Shown: positions 36,302 to 44,830 of the stretch, in pieces
Position numbering within the stretch: position 1 is the first letter of the stretch
Layout: each line of letters opens with the position of its first letter
Origin: Motiliproteus sp041586615
Lineage (GTDB): Bacteria; Pseudomonadota; Gammaproteobacteria; Pseudomonadales; Balneatricaceae
Length of the DNA stretch: 64,000 bases
Direction of reading: 5' to 3'
Assembly (NCBI GenBank): GCA_041586615.1
Contig: JBFGZS010000004.1
Span: 47,147 to 111,146 of the forward strand
The notes under the pieces: generated by a model
The model's input: only the letters and a program-made list of their open reading frames with translations
What the model was told of the DNA's origin: nothing
Database searches by the model: none
Program-made: the position numbers and the translations under genes

Positions 36302-36874
36302 TTAAAACCAGTAATTATAGGCCAGGCTGATAAAATCGATGCCATCATTGGCGTCGTACAGGTCGGCATTGGAGTAATGAATCGCGGTAAATGCCAGCTC
36401 ATGTTCGAGCCGGTTCCCCAGGCGAACCCCGGCGGCAAATTTGTCTTCAAATTGAAAGTGACCGCCGAAGCGTACCCCCCCGGGGTTCTCGGTGCTGAGG
36501 CGGGTCTTGCGGATATAGGTAAGGCCGGCACCAAACTCGATAAAGGGAGCGTAGCCGCCAGGACCGGCAGAGCGTTGTAGACGAAAAACCGGATTAACGG
36601 CGATGGCCTGCAGACGGTCGGCGGCGGCGCTGGTGTTGATCACATCGGAACCATTATCCCAGTTGGACGCGCTGAACTCGAAGTATCCCCCCAGCGTCCA
36701 CTGACCCCGGTGATAAAATGAACGGTTCCAGGTCTGTCGCACGGCGATGCGGTAAAAATCCACATCGTCGTTACCGCTGTTTCCGTACAGCAGGGATAGG
36801 CCGTCCACCGGGTTGGCATGGCTGAGGGGGGGGATCAGTAGTAGTGTCAGGATGAACCGCGTGCTGGCCGTCAT
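36302..36874 (-). CDS. pagL: PagL-like lipid A 3-O-deacylase / outer-membrane beta-barrel
   Basis: 190-residue outer-membrane protein with a signal peptide (RFILTLLLIPPLSHA) and alternating beta strands ending in an aromatic residue (SLAYNYWF). The C-terminal signature AIHYSNADLYDANDGIDF matches PagL, which removes the 3-position acyl chain of lipid A: His and Ser of the catalytic triad are present. In Pseudomonas PagL the third residue is Glu (E140); by my count the equivalent here is Asp. Deacylase activity is thus likely but not certain. Confidence 0.75.
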   Translation of the reverse strand: MTASTRFILTLLLIPPLSHANPVDGLSLLYGNSGNDDVDFYRIAVRQTWNRSFYHRGQWTLGGYFEFSASNWDNGSDVINTSAAADRLQAIAVNPVFRLQRSAGPGGYAPFIEFGAGLTYIRKTRLSTENPGGVRFGGHFQFEDKFAAGVRLGNRLEHELAFTAIHYSNADLYDANDGIDFISLAYNYWF

Positions 36875-37084
36875 CTTTCCCTCAGGGTCTGGGATGATGG
36901 AACCGAGCAGCCCGTATCCGGCGTCGTTACAGAAAAGAGTAGCGGGTCAGCGGCACACAGGACCGACGCCGCACGGCTTGCGTGGCTTGTTTATGGCTGT
37001 TTATGAACTAGGATAGGACAGGATCCCTAATCTGCCCAGCTATGGTAAGATAATCCGCTTTGGGACAGTAGGGAAGGGGAACCT

Positions 37085-38743
37085 ATGTCGGTGCGTCAAA
37101 GCGCGGCCTGGCAGGCTTTACAAGATCATTATACGCGCGAGATCGCCGCCGGCACATTGCGCGACCTGTTTCAGTCGGATAATGCACGTTTTTCACAGTT
37201 TTCCACCTCCCACGGTGATCTGCTGCTGGATTATTCCAAGCAGCGCATCACCGACACCACCATGACCCTCTTGTGTGATCTGTTGCTACAGCAGGATCTG
37301 GCATCTTGGATTGATCGCCTGTTTGCCGGCGCGCGCGTCAATGAATCCGAGGATCGTGCGGCGTTACACTCGGCGCTACGCGCGCCTCAGGGCCTCAAGA
37401 CCCGGGTCGATGGTGTCGAGATCGGCCCGGCTATCCAGGATAACCTGGCGCGCATGGGGCAGATTGTGGCGCGATTGCACCAGGGGCATTGGCGCGGTTT
37501 TAGTGGTAAAGCGATCACCGATGTCGTGAATCTGGGGGTCGGTGGCTCGGATCTCGGGCCGCATATGGTTTGCCACGCACTGGAAGAGTTTCGACACGGG
37601 GCTGCGCAGGAGCTGCGTTTTCATTTTGTTTCCTCGATTGATGGCAGCCAGCTGGCAGAAATACTACGCCACCTTAATCAGGAAACAACCCTGTTTATCT
37701 TCTCATCCAAATCCTTTACCACCATTGATACCCTGGCAAATGCGGAGACAGCCCGGCAATGGCTGGCAACCAAAATTGACAACCCACGGGTACTGATGAG
37801 CCAGCATTTTATCGGTTGCTCGGCCAAGCCGGAGAAAATGAGCGAGTGGGGGATTCCCGTAGCCAACCAATTGCAGTTCTGGGACTGGGTCGGTGGGCGC
37901 TATTCGCTCTGGTCGGTGATCGGCTTGCCGATCGCGCTGCTATTGGGAATGCCAACGTTTCGTGAATTCCTGCAGGGTGCGTATGAGATGGATTGCCATT
38001 TCCGCGATGCGCCACTTACGCAGAATATGCCGGTGTTGATGGCGCTGATGGGGATCTGGAACGGTAACTTTATCGGCGTAAAGGGCCACGCTATTCTTCC
38101 GTACGATGGACGGCTGAAATTATTCCCTGCCTATCTGGGACAGCTTGAGATGGAGAGCAACGGCAAATCGGTGACGCGCAGTGGCGAAGGTGTCGATTAT
38201 GAAACCTGCCCCATTTTGTGGGGCGAGGTCGGCCCGAATGCCCAGCATGCCTTCTATCAATTGCTGCATCAGGGCACACAACCGGTTTATTGCGACTTCC
38301 TGGCACCGGTATTGCGCTATCAGCATGACGAAGCCGACGGCACGCATGCCCCGCTGCTCGAACAGCAGCAACTGGCGCTGGCAAATTGCCTTGCCCAGTC
38401 GCGGGTGTTGATGCTCGGTGACCATGCTCTGGATGAATCCCAGCAGGCCGGCCGGCGCCCGGATCAGTGTTACAGCGGCAATCAACCGTCCACGACCCTG
38501 TTATATCGGGAATTAACCCCCAAGAATCTGGGGGCGCTTATCGCCCTGTATGAAAATAAGGTCTTCGTTGAGTCGGTGGTGTGGGAGATTAATCCCTTCG
38601 ATCAATGGGGGGTTGAGCTCGGCAAGCAGATCGCAAATAAGACCCATGCCGCCATGCAGGATCCCCAGGCATCGTTTGGCGATGCGTCGACCGATGGTCT
38701 GCTGGCGCACATTCGCGCGGTTGCGCAGGAGGTTCAGGGATGA
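37085..38743 (+). CDS. pgi: Glucose-6-phosphate isomerase
   Basis: Interconverts glucose-6-phosphate and fructose-6-phosphate. Signatures are VNLGVGGSDLGPHMVCHAL, FSSKSFTTIDTLANAETAR, DWVGGRYSLWSVIGLPIAL, QLEMESNGKSVTRSGEG and WEINPFDQWGVELGKQIANK. The 552-residue length is typical. It overlaps the next gene by 4 bp (ATGA), pointing to an operon with the dehydrogenase-like gene and perhaps galU for sugar-nucleotide supply. Confidence 0.98.
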   Translation: MSVRQSAAWQALQDHYTREIAAGTLRDLFQSDNARFSQFSTSHGDLLLDYSKQRITDTTMTLLCDLLLQQDLASWIDRLFAGARVNESEDRAALHSALRAPQGLKTRVDGVEIGPAIQDNLARMGQIVARLHQGHWRGFSGKAITDVVNLGVGGSDLGPHMVCHALEEFRHGAAQELRFHFVSSIDGSQLAEILRHLNQETTLFIFSSKSFTTIDTLANAETARQWLATKIDNPRVLMSQHFIGCSAKPEKMSEWGIPVANQLQFWDWVGGRYSLWSVIGLPIALLLGMPTFREFLQGAYEMDCHFRDAPLTQNMPVLMALMGIWNGNFIGVKGHAILPYDGRLKLFPAYLGQLEMESNGKSVTRSGEGVDYETCPILWGEVGPNAQHAFYQLLHQGTQPVYCDFLAPVLRYQHDEADGTHAPLLEQQQLALANCLAQSRVLMLGDHALDESQQAGRRPDQCYSGNQPSTTLLYRELTPKNLGALIALYENKVFVESVVWEINPFDQWGVELGKQIANKTHAAMQDPQASFGDASTDGLLAHIRAVAQEVQG

Positions 38744-40089
38744 AAATTTCAATCTACGGCTGTGGTCTGACCGGCCTGGTAACCGCCTGGGCGTTAGCCG
38801 AGGCCGGCAATGATGTGCTGGCCATGCCCTGTAAGGGGGAGTTGGCCGGCGCACTGAATGAGGGCGCAATCCATGTCGATGAGCCCACGCTCAGCGGCAA
38901 GATCAGAATGCAGGTTGAACAGGGGCGCTTGCGGTTCAGTACCCGGCAAGACGAGGTTTTTGCCCATGGGCATCTTCACTTCCTGGCGGTGCCCGGTGAT
39001 TATTATTCGGCGGCGCAGGCCTTGCTTGAGCAGCTTTCTGTGACCGTTGATGGGCCTTTAACGGTAATAAACCAAAGTACGTTTCCGGTTGGGTCAACGG
39101 CAAAATTAAGCGATAGGGTGCGCAATGCCCGCCAGGCTTGCGGCGTCGGGGGAGAGGTCGATCTGCTCTGTTTACCGAGTTTCATGCAAGAAGGCTCGGC
39201 TATCGACAATTTTCTGCGCCCCAATCGCATTTTGGTTGGCGCTGACGGTGGCCATGGGCTTGTGCAATTGAAGGAGGTGCTGCGTCCGTTCAACCGTAAT
39301 CATGATCAATTGATGGTGATGCCGACCAAGGCGGCTGAATTCACCAAATATGCCATTAACGGTATGCTGGCGACCAAGCTCAGTTTTATGAATGAAATGG
39401 CCAACCTGGCCGACCAGCTGGAAGTCGACATCGAGCAAGTTCGCCAAGGCGTAGGCTCGGACCGCCGTATCGGTTTTGATTACATTTACCCCGGTTGCGG
39501 CTTTGGTGGCCAGAGCTTTTCCGAAGACGTGATGACATTGGTCGAGACGGTCGAAGCCAAAGTGGAAGACTCGTTCCTGCTAAGTACGGTTATGCAGACC
39601 AACCGTCAGCAGAAAGAGGTGCTGTTTCGTAAACTCTGGCGTTACTGGCAGGCGGATCTCTCCGGCAGGACCGTGGCATTGTGGGGCGGCGCGTTTAAGC
39701 CCAATACCGACAGTATTGATAACGCACCGGCGTTGATGCTGTTGGAAGCACTTTGGGCCCAGGGCGTGACCGTTAAACTGTATGACCCTAAAGCGATGAG
39801 GTCACTGGCGCAGCGTTATGGGGCGCGGCCAGATCTGCTGTTATGTGATTCGGCCTATCAGGCGCTAGAGGGCGCCGAGGCGTTGTTAATTGCAACGGAG
39901 TGGAAGGAGTTCTGGAGCCCCGATTTTGCGCGCATGATGGGACTGCTTAAAGATCCGGTCATTTTTGACGGACGTAATATGTACGACCCCTGCTATATGA
40001 AACAACTGGGTTTTCGCTATTTTGGTGTGGGGCGCTCCAGCGACCATTGCCAGGAAAATAGCCCAGACAATAGTTCAGACAATAAATAG
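38740..40089 (+). CDS. UDP-glucose/nucleotide-sugar dehydrogenase-like protein lacking the catalytic cysteine
   Basis: 449-residue member of the UDP-glucose/GDP-mannose dehydrogenase family: Rossmann start ISIYGCGLTGLVTAWALA, INQSTFPVGSTAKL, FMQEGSAIDNFLRPNRILVG, EFTKYAINGMLATKLSFMNE, and a C-terminal UDP-binding domain (ALWGGAFKPNTDSIDNAPAL). Two conserved sites differ. The active-site loop, normally GGSCFPKD, reads GGQSFSED, so the catalytic Cys is Ser and the Lys is Glu. The family's NPEFLREG reads LPSFMQEG. The NAD-binding acidic residue after strand 2 is also not evident (VLAMPCKGE). It lies between pgi and galU, the right context for UDP-glucose metabolism, but normal oxidation to UDP-glucuronate is doubtful. 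Confidence 0.8.
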   Translation: MKISIYGCGLTGLVTAWALAEAGNDVLAMPCKGELAGALNEGAIHVDEPTLSGKIRMQVEQGRLRFSTRQDEVFAHGHLHFLAVPGDYYSAAQALLEQLSVTVDGPLTVINQSTFPVGSTAKLSDRVRNARQACGVGGEVDLLCLPSFMQEGSAIDNFLRPNRILVGADGGHGLVQLKEVLRPFNRNHDQLMVMPTKAAEFTKYAINGMLATKLSFMNEMANLADQLEVDIEQVRQGVGSDRRIGFDYIYPGCGFGGQSFSEDVMTLVETVEAKVEDSFLLSTVMQTNRQQKEVLFRKLWRYWQADLSGRTVALWGGAFKPNTDSIDNAPALMLLEALWAQGVTVKLYDPKAMRSLAQRYGARPDLLLCDSAYQALEGAEALLIATEWKEFWSPDFARMMGLLKDPVIFDGRNMYDPCYMKQLGFRYFGVGRSSDHCQENSPDNSSDNK

Positions 40090-40110
40090 CCGCTAGATCA
40101 CGCGCAGCGC

Positions 40111-40148
40111 CTGCAGCGATCGAATTTACCTGCGGCGATCGAATTTTC
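40111..40148 (+). repeat. 19-bp direct repeat upstream of galU
   Basis: CTGCAGCGATCGAATTTAC (40111-40129) is followed directly by a close copy at 40130-40148 with GCGATCGAATTT unchanged. It ends 24 bp before the galU ATG, so it could be an operator, but nothing else supports that. Confidence 0.6.
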
Positions 40149-40172
40149 TTACGAATAAGATAGAGAACAGTC

Positions 40173-41006
40173 ATGTCAGAGCAACGCATTCAAACCTGTG
40201 TCTTTCCTGTTGCCGGATTCGGCACGCGTTTTCTTCCTGCCACTAAGGCTATACCGAAAGAGATGTTGCCGGTCGTTGATAAACCATTGATACAATATGG
40301 CGTTGAGGAAGCGGCCGCGGCGGGTATTGGCAAGATGTGCTTTATTAACGGGCGTAACAAGCAGGCGATCGAAAATCACTTCGACAGGGCGCCGGAATTG
40401 GAGGCATCGATCGCCGGTTCGGGTAAGGAGGTCTTATTGTCAGACCTCAACCAGTTAATCGAGCATTGCTCGTTTACCTCCATCCGGCAGAATGCAGCGC
40501 GCGGGCTCGGCCATGCGATTGGCTGCGGTGAGCCGGTTGCCCTCGACCGACCTTTCGCCGTCGTGTTACCGGATGATCTCTGTGTGAATCCGGACGGCGA
40601 TAGCGTATTGCAGCAGATGGTGGCGCTGTATAACCGTTACCAGTGCAGCATTGTTGCCATCGAAGAGGTGCCGATGGATCAGGTGCACAAGTACGGTGTG
40701 ATTGCCGGCGAGTTGTTGGAAGACGGTGTATACCGGCTCAGTCATATGGTGGAAAAGCCCGCCGCCGCCGATGCACCCAGCAATCTGGCGATCATCGGCC
40801 GCTATATCCTGACGCCGGATATTTTTGATTTGATTCGTGCAACCGAACCGGGCAAAGGCGGGGAAATACAGATTACCGATGCGTTGTTGAAGCAGGCGCA
40901 AGAGGGCCGCGTTATCGGCTATCGTTTTAAGGGGCGTCGATTTGACTGCGGTAGCTTGGAAGGTTTTGTCGCCGCGACCAACTACTGCTTTGAGCAACGG
41001 CAATAG
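40173..41006 (+). CDS. galU: UTP-glucose-1-phosphate uridylyltransferase
   Basis: Makes UDP-glucose for LPS and exopolysaccharide. Motifs are the nucleotidyltransferase start VFPVAGFGTRFLPATKAIPK, EMLPVVDKPLIQYGVEEA, FAVVLPDDL, MVEKPAAADAPSNLAIIGRY and GRRFDCGSLEGFVAATNYC. The 277-residue length is typical. A strong bidirectional terminator follows. Confidence 0.97.
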   Translation: MSEQRIQTCVFPVAGFGTRFLPATKAIPKEMLPVVDKPLIQYGVEEAAAAGIGKMCFINGRNKQAIENHFDRAPELEASIAGSGKEVLLSDLNQLIEHCSFTSIRQNAARGLGHAIGCGEPVALDRPFAVVLPDDLCVNPDGDSVLQQMVALYNRYQCSIVAIEEVPMDQVHKYGVIAGELLEDGVYRLSHMVEKPAAADAPSNLAIIGRYILTPDIFDLIRATEPGKGGEIQITDALLKQAQEGRVIGYRFKGRRFDCGSLEGFVAATNYCFEQRQ

Positions 41007-41054
41007 TTCGCAGGAAGTCGTTGGCTATAACGCGTCTCTTGCGCTGCTGCTCGC

Positions 41055-41080
41055 AAAACGCCGCCGTTAGGCGGCGTTTT
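41055..41080. terminator. Bidirectional terminator between galU and the DUF4197 gene
   Basis: Perfect 11-bp stem AAAACGCCGCC/GGCGGCGTTTT with a GTTA loop; flanking A and T runs let it work on both strands. Confidence 0.9.
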
Positions 41081-41119
41081 AGTACATAAAAACCCGTGCG
41101 TGCGACACGAAAGGGGGGA

Positions 41120-41893
41120 TTACTGTGCGCCCCCAAAAACACGTTTCAACAGGTCCGTGGTGCGGGCCAGGGGCTCGGCACGAATCTTTTTTTCCTCCTC
41201 TGCCAGCATCACGAACAGGCCATCAACCGCGCCCTGAGTAACGTGCTGCGATAAATCCATATCCATACTGCCCAGCATGGGATACTTTTTTGCCGCACCC
41301 GTTAACTGCTGGTAATAGCGGGTGACGCCGGCTTCCGCGATGGCTTGATCGATGGCGGGGGCCAATGCGCCGGTGAGCTGTGTGCGGGTCTTTTCCTGAA
41401 AATAGCGTGTGGCCGAGTCATCGCCGCCCTGATAGATCGTGCGTGCCTCATCGATACTCATCGCGTGCAGGGCTTCGCCAAAATAGCGACTCGCTTGCGG
41501 CGCGGCGGTTTCAGCGGCCCGGTTCATGCTGGTCGCAAATTGGTCTACCAGATCACCGAGCCCGTAACGGCGCAGCAGGGTTTCAGCAGAGGCCAGGGGG
41601 GCCGGTAAGGGAATGCGAATAGCGGGGTTGCCCAGAAACCCGTCGACTCGACTGGCCTGGGCGATAGCCCGTTCTGTGCCAACGGCCAGCGCCTCTTTCA
41701 GGCCCTTGGCGAGAGTTTCGGTGCTTAGGCCGCTCGCACCTGAATGGGTCGCAGCGGTTTTGTCTGGATCGTCTGCGTTCATCAGTGCCGGGGCTTGCTC
41801 TTCGATTTTTTTTAGCAGGTCACCCCAGCCCGCCGTCGCGGTGGTGCAAGGCAGTAAGCTGATAAACAATAGCGTGAGAAAACGGACTGGCAT
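41120..41893 (-). CDS. DUF4197 exported protein
   Basis: 257-residue protein with a signal peptide (MPVRFLTLLFISLLPCTTATA) and a long alpha-helical body including LAKGLKEALAVGTERAIAQA, DGFLGNPAIRIPLP and GLFVMLAEEEKKIRAEPLAR, features of DUF4197 proteins, which are periplasmic and of unknown function. The gene is convergent with galU. Confidence 0.8.
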   Translation of the reverse strand: MPVRFLTLLFISLLPCTTATAGWGDLLKKIEEQAPALMNADDPDKTAATHSGASGLSTETLAKGLKEALAVGTERAIAQASRVDGFLGNPAIRIPLPAPLASAETLLRRYGLGDLVDQFATSMNRAAETAAPQASRYFGEALHAMSIDEARTIYQGGDDSATRYFQEKTRTQLTGALAPAIDQAIAEAGVTRYYQQLTGAAKKYPMLGSMDMDLSQHVTQGAVDGLFVMLAEEEKKIRAEPLARTTDLLKRVFGGAQ

Positions 41894-42332
41894 AACAAGC
41901 GCTCCTAAACGATGTCGGGATACAGCAATCAGTGTAGACGATCACCATGCGGGAGGGGCGGTGCGTGGTATAAACCGCCAGAAAGGCCGTCTTCTTCGCA
42001 CCAGGTTTGCTGCGGAGAAGACGGTAGGTCATTTATCAATGGCTTGCGAGCTCTAGCGGCCGCTGCGTATTCGCCTGACCCTTGAGCTTGACGGGTTGTC
42101 AGCTGATGTTTATCGATAAACAACCTGATTTATCAGGCGAATCCGTGCTGTTTTAGACGGTCTTATCATTACGCCGTTTTTAATGAATGCCCGTCGCCGT
42201 GTATCAATTGATATGGCACCGATGAGCGGCGGTTATTGCTGTCGCTAAAGGTATGCAGGGCCGGTCAGGGTGAATGCCGTGACGAATTTACGTACAATGG
42301 CGCCATCTTATCATCGTCGTTGGAGCGTGTTT
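41894..42332. other. Intergenic region with nested inverted repeats
   Basis: 439-bp non-coding stretch between the DUF4197 gene and a small membrane-protein gene. It contains a 10-bp inverted repeat ATTCGCCTGA (42069-42078) / TCAGGCGAAT (42133-42142) enclosing a perfect 16-bp palindrome TGTTTATCGATAAACA (42107-42122). No supported gene or RNA was seen. Confidence 0.6.
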
Positions 42333-42680
42333 GTGGACCCGATTGCTGTTTTTCTTTTTTCAGGTGTTTTTTCTATGAGCGCGGCCTTGTTCGCCGGCAA
42401 AATATTGAAAATGGACGAGGAAGATCGTCCTGCCTGGTTGCCGGTGCAGCGTAATACCCTGGTCTTGATGTTGGGCAATGTGTTTGCTGTGGGTTTGGTT
42501 GGGGCGATGGTTTACGGTGTGTTAAATCTCACCTGGTGGCTGCCTATCTTGTGTCTTTTCATTACCTTCCCGGTTTTTCACGTGCTGATTCTTGACCGTA
42601 TCTTTAAACCTGGCGCAGGGGTGGTGCTTTCGGGGCTGCTATCGGTGATCGGTAGTGCGAGTCTCTGGCATTATTGGTAA
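42333..42680 (+). CDS. Small multi-pass inner-membrane protein
   Basis: 115-residue protein of unknown family. I choose GTG 42333 (V-D-P-I-A-V start) because GGAG lies 7 bases upstream; an ATG at 42270 or 42297 would add poorly convincing residues. Hydrophobic segments are IAVFLFSGVFSMSAALFAG, LVLMLGNVFAVGLVGAMVYG, LPILCLFITFPVFHVLI and GVVLSGLLSVIGSASL, implying four membrane helices, with a short charged loop (KMDEEDRP) after the first. No function is suggested. Confidence 0.7.
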   Translation: MDPIAVFLFSGVFSMSAALFAGKILKMDEEDRPAWLPVQRNTLVLMLGNVFAVGLVGAMVYGVLNLTWWLPILCLFITFPVFHVLILDRIFKPGAGVVLSGLLSVIGSASLWHYW

Positions 42681-42767
42681 GTCGTGGCGTTGTCGGTAAG
42701 GGCAGCGCAGCGCGTGGGCGGTAGGTTGCGGCCAGGTTGATAGCCTGACCTCGAAGGGGGAGCAGGG

Positions 42768-43679
42768 TCAGGTGCCTTTGCCTGCCATCGGATTATTCTG
42801 ATCGAAGTAGTGGCGGATAAAATCGATAAATGAACTGATTTTAGCCGGCAGAAATTGACGGTGCGGGTAGACCGCGTACACCGTAGCCGCCTGGCTCTGA
42901 TAATCGGTCAGAATAGGGATCAACGTGCCGTTTGGGATGTGATCTTGAACCATAAAATAGGGTTTCATGATGATCCCGACCCCTTGCACGGCGGCAGCTA
43001 CCATCGCACGGCCATTATTGGCATTCAGTCGCCCGCTGACCCTGATGGCGAAACGTTCGTTATCTTTACTAAAGGCCCACTCGTTATTGCTGGATGAGTA
43101 GGTGTAGGTGAGGCAGTTGTGGTTTTTTAGGTCTTGTGGTGCGTGCGGCGTCCCATGCAGTTTCAGGTACTCTGGTGACGCGCAGCACACCATCGGGTAA
43201 GGCAGTACTCGCTGAGCGATCAAGTTCGAATCATGCAGAGCCCCTATTCGAATCGCCAGGTCGTAACCGCCATCGATGAGGTTGACCTTGTTGTCCTGGT
43301 AATGGATGTCGATCTTAATTTCCGGATAGGTTTTCAGGTAGGCGGCAATCGCCGGCGCCAGACAGAGTACGCCAAAATCCACGGGTGCGGCAATGCGTAG
43401 CTGTCCGCGAGGCTTTGAACCCAGTTCGGTCAGGGAGGCTTCGGCTTCATCGATGTCATGCAGTAGCTGCTGGCACAAATCGAAATAACGTCGGCCGGCC
43501 TCCGTGGTACTGACCCGTCGGGTCGTCCGGTTCAGGAGCCTAATCCCCAGTTCTTCTTCCAGCGCTGCCACGTGTTTGGTGACCATTGCGGGTGAGAGAC
43601 GCAGTTCGCGGGCTGCTTGGGAGAAATTTTCCCGCATCACCACGCGGCAAAAGACTTTCATGCTCGTCAATTTATCCAA
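42768..43679 (-). CDS. LysR-family transcriptional regulator
   Basis: 303-residue LysR regulator. The N-terminal winged helix-turn-helix is MKVFCRVVMRENFSQAAREL then AMVTKHVAALEEELGIRLLN and RTTRRVSTTEAG; the substrate-binding domain follows (about 90-295). It is close to the subgroup with GQLRIAAPVDFGVLCLAPAI. LysR regulators commonly control a divergent neighbour, here the XRE-cupin gene 234 bp away. The effector and target are unknown. Confidence 0.93.
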   Translation of the reverse strand: MDKLTSMKVFCRVVMRENFSQAARELRLSPAMVTKHVAALEEELGIRLLNRTTRRVSTTEAGRRYFDLCQQLLHDIDEAEASLTELGSKPRGQLRIAAPVDFGVLCLAPAIAAYLKTYPEIKIDIHYQDNKVNLIDGGYDLAIRIGALHDSNLIAQRVLPYPMVCCASPEYLKLHGTPHAPQDLKNHNCLTYTYSSSNNEWAFSKDNERFAIRVSGRLNANNGRAMVAAAVQGVGIIMKPYFMVQDHIPNGTLIPILTDYQSQAATVYAVYPHRQFLPAKISSFIDFIRHYFDQNNPMAGKGT

Positions 43680-43913
43680 ACTGTTTGTCTCTGCTTAACA
43701 ATCGTCGATGGATTGTATCAATTTGCATCGTTTAAGTGAATTGTTGGTCTGTTTCCATCTTCTAAGGCGGTTGCAAGCTGCGCATTAAGCTGAAAAGGGC
43801 TGTATTTTTAGTGTAAGTATTGACGTCCGTCAGATGTCTGGCTCCGTGATTGATCGCTTAACACGGCATTATTACTGTAGAATGCGGGGCCTTAACAGGT
43901 AATGGGTGATGAA

Positions 43914-44462
43914 ATGAGTATCGATGTCGGCGCACGGCTGAAGGATATTCGGAAGCAGAAAGGTCTATCTCAGCGCGAGCTGGCCAAGCGTGCGGGTGTC
44001 ACAAACAGCACGATTTCGCTAATCGAACAGAACCGGGTTAGTCCGTCGGTCAGCTCGTTGAAGAAAGTGCTCGATGGCTTGCCGATGCCGCTGCAGGAAT
44101 TTTTCGCCGTCAATGTTCAGGAGAAGCGTCAGGTCTTTTACCGTGCCGATGATTTGCCTGACTTTTGGCATGGCGATGTCGGTTTGCGTCTGGTCGGGCA
44201 TAACCACCCGAATCGAACCTTGTCACTCCTTATTGAGACGTACCCCAAGGGAGCCGATACCGGCGAAGAAGCGTTTTCCCATGAAGGTCAGGAAGCGGGG
44301 ATTATTACTCAAGGCGAGATTGAATTGACCGTCGATGGCGATAGCAGAGTATTGAAACAAGGGGAGTCGTATTTTTTTGACAGCCATTTGCCGCATCGCT
44401 TCAGAAACGTTTCGGATGACGTATGCGTAATTATTAGCGCGAACAACCCTCCCTCGATTTAA
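43914..44462 (+). CDS. XRE-cupin transcriptional regulator (PuuR-like)
   Basis: 182 residues from ATG 43914 (ATG 43902 is an alternative). The N-terminal Cro/C1-type HTH is ARLKDIRKQKGLSQRELAKR with AGVTNSTISLIEQNRVSPSV, and the C-terminal cupin_2 sensor domain includes EAFSHEGQEAGIITQGEIEL and SYFFDSHLPHRFRNVSDDVC. This architecture matches PuuR-type regulators, which respond to polyamines or amino-acid-like ligands; the ligand here is unknown and no puu genes are adjacent. Confidence 0.9.
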   Translation: MSIDVGARLKDIRKQKGLSQRELAKRAGVTNSTISLIEQNRVSPSVSSLKKVLDGLPMPLQEFFAVNVQEKRQVFYRADDLPDFWHGDVGLRLVGHNHPNRTLSLLIETYPKGADTGEEAFSHEGQEAGIITQGEIELTVDGDSRVLKQGESYFFDSHLPHRFRNVSDDVCVIISANNPPSI

Positions 44463-44830
44463 CCTTCTTCGTTATTTATTGCCAATTAAGGAGGAGTGCC
44501 CGTTGTGCGCGCCTTCTTTCAGTTAAAACGGCTTCAACGGCAACGTTGATTAAAGGCGGCAACTTTTTGCCGATAGAGGCATAGAATGTTTGCCGCTTCG
44601 GCTGTTTTTTTTGGCCGGAGAACGAACGGATCGACGGGGGATATTGCCGACATGGGCTGCGAGCACGTACCTGATGGGTGTTTGAAGACAAAAAGTGGGT
44701 AATTGCGCAGATGTCATTTTTTTGGCCTGTGCCTTGCATGTTATTTTAACTAATGTACAGCGGGTACGCGTGACGCGATCCGATATGGGGCCGAAGCGGC
44801 CAATCCGATATGGAAATACGAAAGCCGGAT
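44463..44830 (+). other. Intergenic region upstream of ftsA
   Basis: 368 bp before ftsA. The 11-mer ATCCGATATGG occurs at 44779-44789 and 44803-44813, the second copy overlapping the alternative ftsA ATG at 44810. Short hairpins occur (CGGCAA/TTGCCG near 44557-44572; GCCG-CTT-CGGC then a T-run near 44592-44610). No supported gene. The ftsA promoter must be here or further upstream, since ftsQ is absent. Confidence 0.5.
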
